Source: Erysipelotrichaceae bacterium (lineage in GTDB: Bacteria; Bacillota_I; Bacilli_A; Erysipelotrichales; Erysipelotrichaceae). From it: a stretch of 64,000 nt of DNA. The DNA lies in NCBI GenBank assembly GCA_017405785.1, contig JAFQZR010000027.1, positions 186,001 through 250,000 of the forward strand, given 5' to 3'. Within the stretch, counting starts at the first letter, position 1. Each line of letters opens with the position of its first letter. Shown one piece after another: positions 45,270-53,848 of the stretch. The notes under the pieces were generated by a model. It saw only the letters and a program-made list of their open reading frames with translations, was not told the origin of the DNA and ran no database searches. The position numbers were made by a program, and so were the translations under genes.

Positions 45270-47324
45270 TTATTCTTCGTCGTCTTCGATCTTGGCTTCG
45301 GCGATAACCTTGTCTGCTACGTTCTGAGGAGCATAGTCATATCTGACGAATTCCTGCAGATATGAACCGTTACCCTGAGTCATTGAACGTAACTCTGTAG
45401 CATAGTTGACCATTTCGCCCATTGGTACTTCGGCAACGATAACTGTTGTCTCATCATCGATGGCTCTGTTATCCATGATCATGCCTCTTCTCTTGGAGAA
45501 GTCACCGTAAATGGTTCCGACATAATCACTTGGAATTGTAACTTCAGCCTTGATGATTGGTTCCAGCAGAGCTGGCTTAGCCTTTGGCATGCCGGCCTTG
45601 TAAGCCAGACGTGCTGCAGACTTGAAGGCGATTTCCTTGGAGTCAACCGGGTGGAATGAACCGTCAAATAATGTAGCCTTGACATGAACAACCTTGTAAC
45701 CAGCCAGAACGCCCTTATTCATGGCATCTCTTAAGCCTGATTCTACAGCTGGGAAGTACTGCTTAGGAACAGCACCGCCGACTACGGCTTCTTCGAATAC
45801 CATTTCTTCCTGATCTTCGCATGGTTCAAATCTGATCCATACGTCACCATACTGTCCGGCACCGCCGGTCTGCTTCTTATGCTTACCTTCAACTTCTACG
45901 GTTCCGCGGATAGTTTCACGGTACTGTACCTTTGGTTCAGTCAGTTCAACTTCGACTTTGTATCTGCTCTTTAACTTGTTGACGATTACGTCAATGTGCT
46001 GGTCGCCGATACCGTATAATACCAGTTCTCTGGTTTCGGTATTGTTGACAACCTGGCAGGACAGGTCTTCTTCACGGATCTTGGCCAGACCGGAAGACAT
46101 CTTGTCTTCATCGTTCTTTGACTTAGGCCAGATAGCCTTGCCCAGCATACCATGAGGGAATTCAATCTTCGGTAAGGTAACCGGATTAGCCTTGGTAGCC
46201 AGAGTTTCATTTGTCTCAGTGTACCGCAGCTTCAGTAAGGCACCGATATCACCTGCATACAGCTTGTTGACCTTTTCCTGGTTCTTGCCTCTGAGCAGAA
46301 CGATTGAACCGATCTTTTCGTTTTCGCCCTGATTGACGTTGAATGCCGGAGTTTCAGCACTTAACACACCGGAGATGACCTTTACTAAGGAAATCTGAGC
46401 GAATGAGTCATTGATGGTTTTGAAGACAAATGCAGCGAACGGTCCGTTAGGATCAACCTTGAGTTCGACTTCTTCGCCCTTGCCGTCAACAGCCTTGTAA
46501 GTGACCTTGTCAGCTGACAGAGCATAGTCACAGATGGCATCCAGCAGAGTGTCGATGCCGACATACTTGGTGGCTGTACCGCATAAGATAGGTCTGATTG
46601 TGCCATGGAGCAAGCCATGTGCCAGACCCATTACGATTTCTTCAGGAGTGAATTCCTCACCCTCGAGATATTTCATTGTCAGCTCATCGTCTGACATAGC
46701 TACTGCTTCGATTAAGATATCATAAGCGCCATTGACCTGATCAGCCAGATTAGCCGGTACATCAGTTTCCTTGCCGTTGATGACTGCCTTCTTTGACAGA
46801 ACGTTAACGGTACCTGTTACCTTACCGCCTTCAACAACCGGTAATACAACAGGAACAGCCTTGCAGCGTCTTTCCAGTTCTGCAACGACCTTGGCGTAGT
46901 CTGCATTTTCTTCATCGCATCTTGTAACAAAGAAGAACAGAGGCAGATTCTTTTCAACGCACATGCGGTATGCCTTCATGGTTCCTGATTCAACACCGTC
47001 CTTGGCAGAGACAACGATCAGTGCATTATCAGCTACTGCTGTTGCAGCAGTCTGTTCACCTGAGAAGTCCAGATAACCCGGTGTATCCAGGAAGTTTATC
47101 TTCTGGCCTTTCCATTCAACAGGCACTACATGTGTGTAAACTGACATTCCACGCTTGATTTCTTCGCTATCACTATCAATAATACTGTTTCCATCTACTG
47201 ATTTGCCAAAACGGTCAGTGATCTTATTATTGAAAAGGATTGATTCCAGAACTTCAGTTTTACCTGAACCGGTGTGTCCTAAGACAACAACGTTCTTAAT
47301 GTTTTTGGTTTCGTACTCTTTCAT
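45270..47324 (-). CDS. Divergent EF-G-like translational GTPase (EF-G2 type)
   Basis: 684 residues covering all five EF-G domains. The G motifs differ from canonical EF-G: G1 is GHTGSGKT (16-23) rather than AHIDAGKT, G3 is DTPGYLDF (80-87) so the catalytic His is Tyr84, and G4 is TRCD (134-137) rather than NKMD. The domain IV loop (YRETIRG, KQTGGAGQYG) and the C-terminal YVGTIYGDFSKRRG are clear. These changes are shared with the EF-G2 branch, whose members have low or altered GTPase activity and unclear roles. Thirteen bases after the ankyrin gene, so probably an operon. Confidence 0.92.
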   Translation of the reverse strand: MKEYETKNIKNVVVLGHTGSGKTEVLESILFNNKITDRFGKSVDGNSIIDSDSEEIKRGMSVYTHVVPVEWKGQKINFLDTPGYLDFSGEQTAATAVADNALIVVSAKDGVESGTMKAYRMCVEKNLPLFFFVTRCDEENADYAKVVAELERRCKAVPVVLPVVEGGKVTGTVNVLSKKAVINGKETDVPANLADQVNGAYDILIEAVAMSDDELTMKYLEGEEFTPEEIVMGLAHGLLHGTIRPILCGTATKYVGIDTLLDAICDYALSADKVTYKAVDGKGEEVELKVDPNGPFAAFVFKTINDSFAQISLVKVISGVLSAETPAFNVNQGENEKIGSIVLLRGKNQEKVNKLYAGDIGALLKLRYTETNETLATKANPVTLPKIEFPHGMLGKAIWPKSKNDEDKMSSGLAKIREEDLSCQVVNNTETRELVLYGIGDQHIDVIVNKLKSRYKVEVELTEPKVQYRETIRGTVEVEGKHKKQTGGAGQYGDVWIRFEPCEDQEEMVFEEAVVGGAVPKQYFPAVESGLRDAMNKGVLAGYKVVHVKATLFDGSFHPVDSKEIAFKSAARLAYKAGMPKAKPALLEPIIKAEVTIPSDYVGTIYGDFSKRRGMIMDNRAIDDETTVIVAEVPMGEMVNYATELRSMTQGNGSYLQEFVRYDYAPQNVADKVIAEAKIEDDEE

Positions 47325-47337
47325 TTTCCTTCTCCTT

Positions 47338-48009
47338 CTATCCCAATTTTTCTTCTATATCAGCATTATGATGTCTGGTCACATAGTAGTCATATGCCCT
47401 TCTGCCATCATTGTCTGTAATATCCTTATCCGCTCCGTGCCGTAACAGCTGTTCGATCAGTATGTCGTAGCCGGCATAGGCAACTCTCATCAGAGCGGTA
47501 CATCCCATTTTATCCTGAACATTTACATCAGCCTTGCGTGCCAGCAGGATGTCTATGGCATTGATTGCCCCGGCACTGCAGGCTTCCATCAGAGCCGTGC
47601 GACCCTTGATGTCCTGCTGATTAATGTCAGCTCCCCCGTTAAGCAGGATTCTGACGATTCCGTCAAATCCCATGAAGGCCGCTCTCATCAGAGCCGTACT
47701 TCCCTGGTCATCCCGGGCATTGAGATCAGCGCCGGCTTCAACCAGCATCTCAACAACCTCCTGGTGACCCTTCTTAGCGGCTCCCATGATAGGAGTCTTC
47801 AGATTCTCGTCAACAGCGTTGACATCGGCACCGGCTTCCAGCAAAAGCCGGGTTACCTGTTTGCGTCCTCTTCTGGTGCAGCGCATCAGAGCGGTTCTAT
47901 TTTCCTCATTTCTGACATCGGCCGGCATTCCTTCCCGTAACATTGCCCTGACAACGTTTACGTCGCCTGCCGTAGCGGCTTCAAGAAATTTGTTTTCTAA
48001 CTGACCCAT
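47338..48009 (-). CDS. Ankyrin-repeat protein
   Basis: 223 residues almost entirely made of about six ankyrin repeats (for example NEENRTALMRCTRRGRKQVT, DDQGSTALMRAAFMGFDGIV, DIKGRTALMEACSAGAINAI), with no signal peptide, so it is a cytosolic protein-binding scaffold. ATG 48007-48009 has GGAGGG about nine bases upstream; the in-frame GTG at 48016-48018 is too close to it. Upstream lies a structured leader with a terminator-like hairpin; downstream is the EF-G-like gene. Confidence 0.9.
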   Translation of the reverse strand: MGQLENKFLEAATAGDVNVVRAMLREGMPADVRNEENRTALMRCTRRGRKQVTRLLLEAGADVNAVDENLKTPIMGAAKKGHQEVVEMLVEAGADLNARDDQGSTALMRAAFMGFDGIVRILLNGGADINQQDIKGRTALMEACSAGAINAIDILLARKADVNVQDKMGCTALMRVAYAGYDILIEQLLRHGADKDITDNDGRRAYDYYVTRHHNADIEEKLG

Positions 48010-48043
48010 GGTTCTCACCCTCCTGTCTTGGATCGTTAAGTAT

Positions 48044-48152
48044 TAAAAGGGTGCCCACTAAAAAAGCACCCGAGATTTTTCATGATGATAAAGCAACCAC
48101 CATTACGGTGGCTAATTCCCCCAACACGTTTCTGCTCTCCCGATCAGTCATT
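48044..48152 (-). ncRNA. Unidentified structured leader or small RNA with terminator
   Basis: On the minus strand, a GGGAGAGCAG start (about 48148-48139) is followed by GTTGGGGGAATTAG, a CCACC-GTAAT-GGTGG hairpin (48097-48111), ATCATCATGAAAAATCTC, which can pair back with the opening GGGAGA, and a final GGGTGC...GCACCC hairpin (48049-48071) with TTTT. The layout of a closed multi-stem domain, terminator, then ribosome site and gene is that of a riboswitch leader, but I recognise no known family. A small stand-alone RNA is the alternative. Confidence 0.45.
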
Positions 48153-48258
48153 TTAAAGACAAAAATCATATTCATATATCTATAACCTGTAGATTGATCT
48201 GCCGAAAAATCCTCATGAATATTCTACTCTTTTTTTATGTTTTCGTGCAACCCTTATT

Positions 48259-48289
48259 ATTGATTATTTACAATCAATACTGATACAAT
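48259..48289 (+). promoter_or_regulatory. Promoter and operator-like inverted repeat before the nucleotidyltransferase
   Basis: TTGATT (48260-48265), an 18-base spacer and TACAAT (48284-48289). A perfect inverted repeat ATTGATT-6-AATCAAT (48259-48278) covers the -35, suggesting a repressor site. Confidence 0.6.
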
Positions 48290-48320
48290 AAAAGTAATGA
48301 AAAACGGAGGAAAAAATAAA

Positions 48321-49223
48321 ATGACAAAACCTGTTCTGGTTATATTAGCAGCTGGTCTGGGCTCCAGATACGGCGGTTTAAAACAGATCGATGTAGTGGG
48401 TAACAACGGTGAATCCATCATTGATTTTTCCATGTTTGATGCCATCAGAGCCGGCTTCAAAAAGGTCGTTCTGATCATCAGACCTGAACACGAGGAACTG
48501 TTTGACATACAGATTGCCAACAAGATCAGACCTTTCACTGAAGTTGAATACGCATTCCAGAGAGTCACTGATCTCCCTGAAGGATTCACATGCCCTGAAG
48601 GAAGAACCAAACCATGGGGTACGGTTCATGCCTTACTGGCAACCAAAGGTCATGTAGATGAACCATTCTGCATCATCAATGCTGATGACTTCTATGGCCG
48701 TGAAGCCTTTGAAATAATGTACAAATTCCTTACTGAAAAGGTAACCGACAAGGATTTTGCCATGGTAGGATATCAGCTGGCCAATACCCTGACAGAAAGC
48801 GGCACCGTCACCAGAGGTGTCTGTGATCTGGAAGGCAACTATCTGTCAAAGATCGTTGAGACCAAGCAGATCAAGAAAGTCGGAGATGATGCCTATTCAG
48901 TAGATGAAGAAGGAAACGAGACTCTGCTGCCTCCTGGATATGTATCCATGAACTTCTGGGGCTTTACCCCTGCCATCTACGACCTGATGGATGAGAAGTT
49001 CGTTCAGTTCTTAGAGAAGAGCGTTGACGTTCCTAAGTCAGAGTACGTAATTCCGACAGCCATCGGCGAACTGATCGATGAAGGAAAGCTGACAGTTGAA
49101 GTACTGGGCACCAATGCTGAATGGTTCGGTGTTACCTATCCGCAGGACAAGGAAAACGTCATCAGAAAGATCGCTTCCTACAAGGTACGGGGTGAATACC
49201 CATACGACCTTTGGAAGAAATAG
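48321..49223 (+). CDS. Sugar nucleotidyltransferase-family protein
   Basis: 300 residues from MTKPVLVILAAGLGSRYGGLKQ, the nucleotide-binding loop of NTP-transferase enzymes. Also visible are PWGTVHALLA, the metal-binding INADDFYGREA and FWGFTPAIYDL. It should transfer a nucleotidyl group to a sugar phosphate; the exact sugar and base cannot be told. Stand-alone members like this are common in gut Firmicutes. ACGGAGG precedes the chosen ATG; an upstream ATG (48297) overlaps the ribosome site. Confidence 0.88.
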   Translation: MTKPVLVILAAGLGSRYGGLKQIDVVGNNGESIIDFSMFDAIRAGFKKVVLIIRPEHEELFDIQIANKIRPFTEVEYAFQRVTDLPEGFTCPEGRTKPWGTVHALLATKGHVDEPFCIINADDFYGREAFEIMYKFLTEKVTDKDFAMVGYQLANTLTESGTVTRGVCDLEGNYLSKIVETKQIKKVGDDAYSVDEEGNETLLPPGYVSMNFWGFTPAIYDLMDEKFVQFLEKSVDVPKSEYVIPTAIGELIDEGKLTVEVLGTNAEWFGVTYPQDKENVIRKIASYKVRGEYPYDLWKK

Positions 49224-49243
49224 CATTTTCCAACAAAAAACAG

Positions 49244-49268
49244 AGCCCCGCTTTTGCGGGGCTTTCAT
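49244..49268. terminator. Terminator after the nucleotidyltransferase (possibly bidirectional)
   Basis: AGCCCCGC-TTTT-GCGGGGCT hairpin followed by TTCATT; the minus strand has a T-run on the other side, serving the convergent aminopeptidase. Confidence 0.85.
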
Positions 49269-49277
49269 TATGCTTAA

Positions 49278-50579
49278 CTATAGAATTCTGATTTTGTCGT
49301 TATCCAGAACTACGGTACAGCTGTAGAACTGTTTAAGAGCCTTTATCATGTAGTCAACATCCCTGCTGCCAGCTGTCTCAAAACATGAATGCATGGCCAG
49401 CTGCGGCAAGCCGATGTCTACGGCCATTGAAGGAATGTTGAAACTGGCAATTGAAGCCTGTGTACCGCCTCCTCTGACATCAGAACGGTTGGCGAAAAAC
49501 TGATATGGAACTTCAGCCCTGTCACACATCTCCTTCATTACTGCTTCGGAAATGGCATCGGTGACATAACTCTGAGCAGCATGGCGCTTGATGACGATGC
49601 CCTTGTTCATGTAAGCTCTGTTACCCTGATCGTAGAACTCAGGATAGTTAGGATGAACAGCGTGAGCGTTATCGGCGCTGATCATGAAGGAATTGGCCAG
49701 AATCTCTCTGGTCTGGGATTCACTGCAGTTAAATGAGGCGAACACTCTGAAAATGACATCCTGCAGGAAGGTTGAGGCCATGCCCTGTCTGGTACGGCTG
49801 CCGACTTCCTCGTTATCAAATACCGCAAAGATATTTACGGCATGCGCACTGCCGGCATTCTTGAAACCCTGTAATGAAGTATACGCACAGGCCAGATCAT
49901 CGAGTCGGTGGCAGGAGATGAATTCCCCCTCTTCTCCCCACAGGTAACCTTCCACTCTGTTATACAGGAAAAGGTCATAACTGATGACATCCTCTTTCCG
50001 GACTTCCAGTTTCCGGGCAATCCTTTCATTGAGATAGTCAGGTCCTTTTTCCAGACCTACCAGAGGGATCAGATCGGTCTGCGGATTCCATTTGTATCCG
50101 TTGTTGACCTCACGGTTCTGATGAATGGCCACATTCGGAATCAGAGCCATGTTTTCATCAAAATCAATCAGTTTGCTGGTGAGGATACCGTCTTCCTTGA
50201 CAATGACTCTGCCCGCGATTGACAGCGGTCTATCCAGCCATGGGGCATAGATGGCACCGCCATATGGTTCGACATTCAGGCGGTTGTAATGACCGTCATT
50301 CATATCGGCTACCGGCTTGATCTTGAAAGTCGGTGAGTCTGTATGTGAAGCAACGATATTAATTGATCTTACCTCATCAGTATTCGGAATTCTGAAGGCA
50401 ATTATGCTTGAATTGTTTCTCTTGACATAATAGTTGCAGTTACTCTCAAGCTTCCAGGCTTCGTTTTCCAGTAATTCCTTAAACCCTTCTTCCTGCAATT
50501 CTTTCTCCATTAAGGCAATTGCGTGAAAGACGCTGTGACATCCGTTAAGAAACTTAACCATCTTTTCGGCATTATTCAT
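49278..50579 (-). CDS. M18-family metalloaminopeptidase
   Basis: 433 residues of the aspartyl aminopeptidase (M18, ApeB/LAP4) family, a cytosolic two-metal dodecameric enzyme removing N-terminal residues from peptides. Metal and catalytic motifs are visible: VASHTDSPTFKIKP (His79), LDDLACAYTS, FDNEEVGSRTRQG, SADNAHAVHPNYPE and the C-terminal MHSCFETAGS. It fits downstream of the surface proteases and importers in peptide use. Its start overlaps the methyltransferase stop by eight bases. Confidence 0.95.
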   Translation of the reverse strand: MNNAEKMVKFLNGCHSVFHAIALMEKELQEEGFKELLENEAWKLESNCNYYVKRNNSSIIAFRIPNTDEVRSINIVASHTDSPTFKIKPVADMNDGHYNRLNVEPYGGAIYAPWLDRPLSIAGRVIVKEDGILTSKLIDFDENMALIPNVAIHQNREVNNGYKWNPQTDLIPLVGLEKGPDYLNERIARKLEVRKEDVISYDLFLYNRVEGYLWGEEGEFISCHRLDDLACAYTSLQGFKNAGSAHAVNIFAVFDNEEVGSRTRQGMASTFLQDVIFRVFASFNCSESQTREILANSFMISADNAHAVHPNYPEFYDQGNRAYMNKGIVIKRHAAQSYVTDAISEAVMKEMCDRAEVPYQFFANRSDVRGGGTQASIASFNIPSMAVDIGLPQLAMHSCFETAGSRDVDYMIKALKQFYSCTVVLDNDKIRIL

Positions 50580-51213
50580 CTGTAGTGTTCTCCTTTCTGG
50601 CGGCTACAAGCACGCCATCCCCTATCTTAAGATAAGTGCACCGGTAATCCGGATTACTCATCATGTTCTTTATGAATTCTTCCAGTTTTCCCACCAGCTT
50701 TTTCAGACGTCTGGATCTTAACTGTTCCGGCTGCTCAAGAAATCCGTGGAAGTAAACATCATCTATTATAAAGTATCCCTTCTCATTCAGATTCTTCTCA
50801 AATCTTTCAAACAGCTGCTGGTTATGGGCCTTAGGACCGTCCAGGAATATCACATCAAACACCATGTCTGTTTCATATTCCCTGGCATTGGTGTTTATGG
50901 CTGTGATCCTGTCCTGCATATTGCATCTGGCAATGTTGTTTACCGCTTCCCGGTATCTTTCCTCATCCTGCTCCAGAGTCATGATATGCAGCTGAGGATT
51001 ACGGTAGGCCATGACAATGGAACTGTATCCGACTGCCGTACCTACCTCCAGCAATGAAGTTATTTCATGCTCTTTCAGAAAAGAGCACAGATAATCCAGC
51101 CCCTCATCTTCCATGATGGGAACTCTTTCCTTCAGTGCCTTCTCCTTGATTTCCGCAATAATCTCTTCACACGTCATATCTGTATTGTATAACATCTGAC
51201 ACTTCAGCCGCAA
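50572..51213 (-). CDS. SAM-dependent O-methyltransferase, TrmR/YrrM-like
   Basis: 213 residues of the class I O-methyltransferase family. RVPIMEDEGLDYL, LLEVGTAVGYSSIVMA (SAM-binding loop), MTLEQDEERY, FLDGPKAHNQQL and FIIDDVYFHG match YrrM/TrmR, which methylates 5-hydroxyuridine at the tRNA wobble position in Bacillus. The first codon is TTG with GGAG six bases ahead, overlapping the end of the YbaK gene. ATG 51177 (MTCEEII) is an alternative start. Substrate is inferred from family. Confidence 0.85.
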   Translation of the reverse strand: MRLKCQMLYNTDMTCEEIIAEIKEKALKERVPIMEDEGLDYLCSFLKEHEITSLLEVGTAVGYSSIVMAYRNPQLHIMTLEQDEERYREAVNNIARCNMQDRITAINTNAREYETDMVFDVIFLDGPKAHNQQLFERFEKNLNEKGYFIIDDVYFHGFLEQPEQLRSRRLKKLVGKLEEFIKNMMSNPDYRCTYLKIGDGVLVAARKENTTDE

Positions 51214-51216
51214 TCT

Positions 51217-51690
51217 TCACTCCGTCAGCTCTGCCAGAGTAAAATCGATGGCTTTTCTTAATTCATCCAAAGATATTTCCACCTGAAAACCGATCTTTCC
51301 GGCTGAGAAAATGATGGTATCAAACAGGATCGCCGATTCATCGATGAAAGTGGTAAAGAATTTCTTCATGCCTATCGGTGAACATCCGCCGTGAACGTAG
51401 CCTGTCAGAGGCAGCAGTTCCCTGCTTTTGATCATGACAATGTTTTTCTCACCTGCTGCCCTGGCTGCTTTCTTCAGGTTCAGTTCAGAAGATACAGGTA
51501 TGACAAAAACATAATGTTCATTACTGGCCCCTACGGTTACCAGAGTCTTGAACACCCTGTCAGGATCCTGTCCTATCATACGGGCAATTTCCATTCCGGA
51601 ATAAGCCGTATCTGAAGGATATGTATGTTCCGAAAACTCGGCATTACAGGCGTCCAGTAGACGCATGACATTGGTCCTTTCCTTCTTCAT
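51217..51690 (-). CDS. ybaK: YbaK/EbsC Cys-tRNA(Pro) deacylase
   Basis: 157 residues. YbaK-type trans-editing enzyme that removes cysteine wrongly attached to tRNA(Pro). The conserved VFKTLVTVG lysine segment, VIPVSSELNLKKAARAAGEK and VHGGCSPIGMKK are all present. It overlaps the preceding GNAT gene by four bases (ATGA) and is followed within a few bases by the methyltransferase, so the GNAT, ybaK, methyltransferase and M18 genes form one compact operon. It is the second trans-editing protein in the window. Confidence 0.95.
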   Translation of the reverse strand: MKKERTNVMRLLDACNAEFSEHTYPSDTAYSGMEIARMIGQDPDRVFKTLVTVGASNEHYVFVIPVSSELNLKKAARAAGEKNIVMIKSRELLPLTGYVHGGCSPIGMKKFFTTFIDESAILFDTIIFSAGKIGFQVEISLDELRKAIDFTLAELTE

Positions 51691-52193
51691 CTTATCCTGA
51701 CCCTCGTATAGTATATCTCATCATCTTCATGATCGATCCAGGCTCCGTTGGCCAGCATCGCCTTAAGTGACGGAGTATTATAGCGGAAACATGACATGTA
51801 GACTGTATCTTCCCTGACCAGTTCCCTGGCCTTTTCCAAAGCCAGTGCCAGCCCTTTGGAAGCATAGTGCTGCCCACGGTATTCATCAATGATTCCAAAG
51901 CCGATATGGCCGCTTCCGGACCTTAAAGCCCGGTTAAGATAATGTCTGACTTTAAACAGACCGACTATCTTATCATCATCCCACAGGAAGAAATAGGTCT
52001 GCGGAACTCTGCCGGGTCTCAGATTAATACCCCTGCCTGATTCCTGCATCATTCTGATGCCGATATCACAGAAGCTGGAATAAGACAGATCAGCAAACTC
52101 ATTGCCAAAACCGTTCTCATAGAACGGCATTTTACTTATTGCCTCATAAAGCTTTTCACTGTCTTCCCTTACCGGTTCCTTCAGCATCAGCAT
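51687..52193 (-). CDS. GNAT acetyltransferase
   Basis: 168 residues. Full-length GNAT of the RimJ/RimL-like type: HIGFGIIDEYRGQHYASKGLALALEKARE is the acetyl-CoA region and SCFRYNTPSLKAMLANGAW the C-terminal strand. The substrate is unknown. First gene of the operon with ybaK. The alternative start MLKEPV two codons downstream cannot be excluded. Confidence 0.88.
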   Translation of the reverse strand: MLMLKEPVREDSEKLYEAISKMPFYENGFGNEFADLSYSSFCDIGIRMMQESGRGINLRPGRVPQTYFFLWDDDKIVGLFKVRHYLNRALRSGSGHIGFGIIDEYRGQHYASKGLALALEKARELVREDTVYMSCFRYNTPSLKAMLANGAWIDHEDDEIYYTRVRIR

Positions 52194-52245
52194 ACTTTCA
52201 GACCTCCTGTTTCTATTGTATTACAGAATCTAAAAAACAGCACAA

Positions 52246-52575
52246 TTACTGCGCTGCTTCCCTGTGTTCCATAAATGACTTTACGTTCTTATATCTCTTA
52301 TATTCTTCGCTGTCCCAATAGGACTTGACCTGCTTGACTTTTCCCAGCAGTTCAGCAACGATCTCCTTACCGAAACGGCTGACCGTTGCCGGGGCGTTGG
52401 TTGATTCAAGATTGAAACTGTTACCGGCGACATCATAGGAGAAATCCAGATAACCGTAACCTTTTTCTTCGATTTCCTTGCGGAACTGTTCGTCATTTAT
52501 GTTAAGCAGCATCTTTCCGTAGATCCTGCTGTTTTCTTCCCATTTCAGCTCCTGCTGAATAAGTAAATTGTTCAT
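52246..52575 (-). CDS. Small unrecognised cytosolic protein
   Basis: 109 residues from MNNLLIQQELKWEENSRIYG; an ATG one codon earlier is equally possible, and GAGGT lies just upstream. There is no signal peptide or membrane helix. It contains NINDEQFRKEIEEKGYGYLDFSYDV-type alternating charge and ends with a helical KSYWDSEEYKRYKNVKSFM stretch. I recognise no family. It lies between the GNAT and LacI-type genes. Confidence 0.6.
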   Translation of the reverse strand: MNNLLIQQELKWEENSRIYGKMLLNINDEQFRKEIEEKGYGYLDFSYDVAGNSFNLESTNAPATVSRFGKEIVAELLGKVKQVKSYWDSEEYKRYKNVKSFMEHREAAQ

Positions 52576-52652
52576 CATATACCTCGTACTGCAGATAAAT
52601 GCAGCCGTAATAATGGTGCCACATTTCATCTGCCATTACAAGACAGTTACAT

Positions 52653-53636
52653 TTATTTTATGACACTCCTGTAGTGAATATGAGCGATTTCATACGGCAG
52701 AAGGACCTCACGGCCCGGATTTCCTTCACGCAGAGCCATGATTTCATCAACAGCTCTGTAGCCGAACTGATAGAAATCCTGCTTGACGGTAATGATGGAA
52801 CTGCTGACATATCCCAGCAGTCTGATACCGTCAAATCCGGCAATTCTGACACGTTTTCCCATCCTCTTACAGGCCTGTCTGACACCAATGGCCATTAAGT
52901 CACTGGCACATACAACACAGTCATATTCGTCAACGAATTCCTCAGCCGCTACAAAAGCTTTAGCTTCCGAAAAATCACATCTGACAATCTTAAGATCGAA
53001 TCCCATTTCCTTCTGAAGTCTTTCGATACCGGTCTGTCTCCAGTCCGCAATGAAACTGTTCTCCTTGCCGGCCAGATACAGCACACGATCACCCGGCTCA
53101 ACTACCTGTCTGGCAACGTCATACTGAGCCTGCTGCTGATCAACTGTAATATGTGAAATATTATCATCAATGAAACATGCGTCAATCACCGCAAACTTGA
53201 AACGTTTGTCCTGAAGCATTTTTAGCATTCCTTCATCATTTTTATTGAGGCCGAATACGATGATGCCGTCTATTGAAAGCGAACTGAAATAGCTCCGGTA
53301 GTCTTCATATCTGACACTCCGCAGCGATTCATCGGATATTATGAGGTTCTCCACACCCAGCTCACGGCAGCGGTCCAGAGCACCCATGACATACAGCATA
53401 TTGATCTCGTCTATCTGCTGGAACTTGTCATTGATGTTCAGATAAATACCGATCTTCTTGGTTCCCTTGCTGGAAAGCGTGCTGGCAGCACTGTTGGGAA
53501 TATAACCCAGTCTGTCAACCGCGCTAAGAACTTTTTCCCTGGTTGCTTCGGAAATGCTGCTGTAACCCTTGATTACCTTGGATACGGTTCCGGCAGATAC
53601 CCCTGCTTCTCTGGCAACATCCTTGATGTTTTTCAC
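52653..53636 (-). CDS. LacI-family transcriptional regulator
   Basis: 327 residues. An N-terminal helix-turn-helix with hinge (MKNIKDVAREAGVSAGTVSKVIKG, then NSAASTLSS), followed by a periplasmic-binding-like sensor domain. The start codon is GTG, with AGAGGTGG about eight bases ahead. The gene follows malQ on the same strand, so a maltodextrin-type ligand is likely, as for MalR. Operator-like CG-centred palindromes occur before this gene (53742-53753) and before malQ (55355-55366). Confidence 0.93.
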   Translation of the reverse strand: MKNIKDVAREAGVSAGTVSKVIKGYSSISEATREKVLSAVDRLGYIPNSAASTLSSKGTKKIGIYLNINDKFQQIDEINMLYVMGALDRCRELGVENLIISDESLRSVRYEDYRSYFSSLSIDGIIVFGLNKNDEGMLKMLQDKRFKFAVIDACFIDDNISHITVDQQQAQYDVARQVVEPGDRVLYLAGKENSFIADWRQTGIERLQKEMGFDLKIVRCDFSEAKAFVAAEEFVDEYDCVVCASDLMAIGVRQACKRMGKRVRIAGFDGIRLLGYVSSSIITVKQDFYQFGYRAVDEIMALREGNPGREVLLPYEIAHIHYRSVIK

Positions 53637-53741
53637 TTTTTTCCCACCTCTTATCGAAAATGATGGAAATTTATCAGAATAATTCTGTAGTCTACGCAGA
53701 AGCAGACAGCCCCCATACTGTCTTCATTTGTGTTATATTGA

Positions 53742-53753
53742 GAAAACGATTTC
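53742..53753. promoter_or_regulatory. LacI-type operator-like palindrome
   Basis: GAAAACGATTTC, palindromic about a central CG apart from one base, just upstream of the regulator gene. A minus-strand TATAAC follows. Likely autoregulation, by inference. Confidence 0.5.
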
Positions 53754-53812
53754 CATACTTTTATTTTAGCACAAAGAAATGATAGTTAAAGAGTTAACCA
53801 ACAAAAATTTAA

Positions 53813-53840
53813 AAAACAGCACCGTTTGAACGATGCTGTT
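53813..53840 (-). terminator. Terminator after malQ
   Basis: AACAGCAtCGTT-CAAA-type hairpin with CGgTGCTGTT, followed by TTTTAAATTT on the minus strand, eight bases after the stop codon. Confidence 0.85.
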
Positions 53841-53848
53841 ATATGTTG

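Noticed and set aside
45270-47324. Canonical fusA (EF-G)
   Set aside because: The switch motifs DTPGY and TRCD and the absence of neighbouring rpsL, rpsG and tuf genes point to the EF-G2-like branch instead.
48044-48152. Known riboswitch families (glycine, THF, ZTP, SAM, ydaO, T-box) for the ankyrin leader
   Set aside because: I compared the core segments from memory and none fits: the glycine CAGGCAAAAGGAC, T-box GGGTGG and THF GTTAAGTG elements are all absent. Kept as unidentified.
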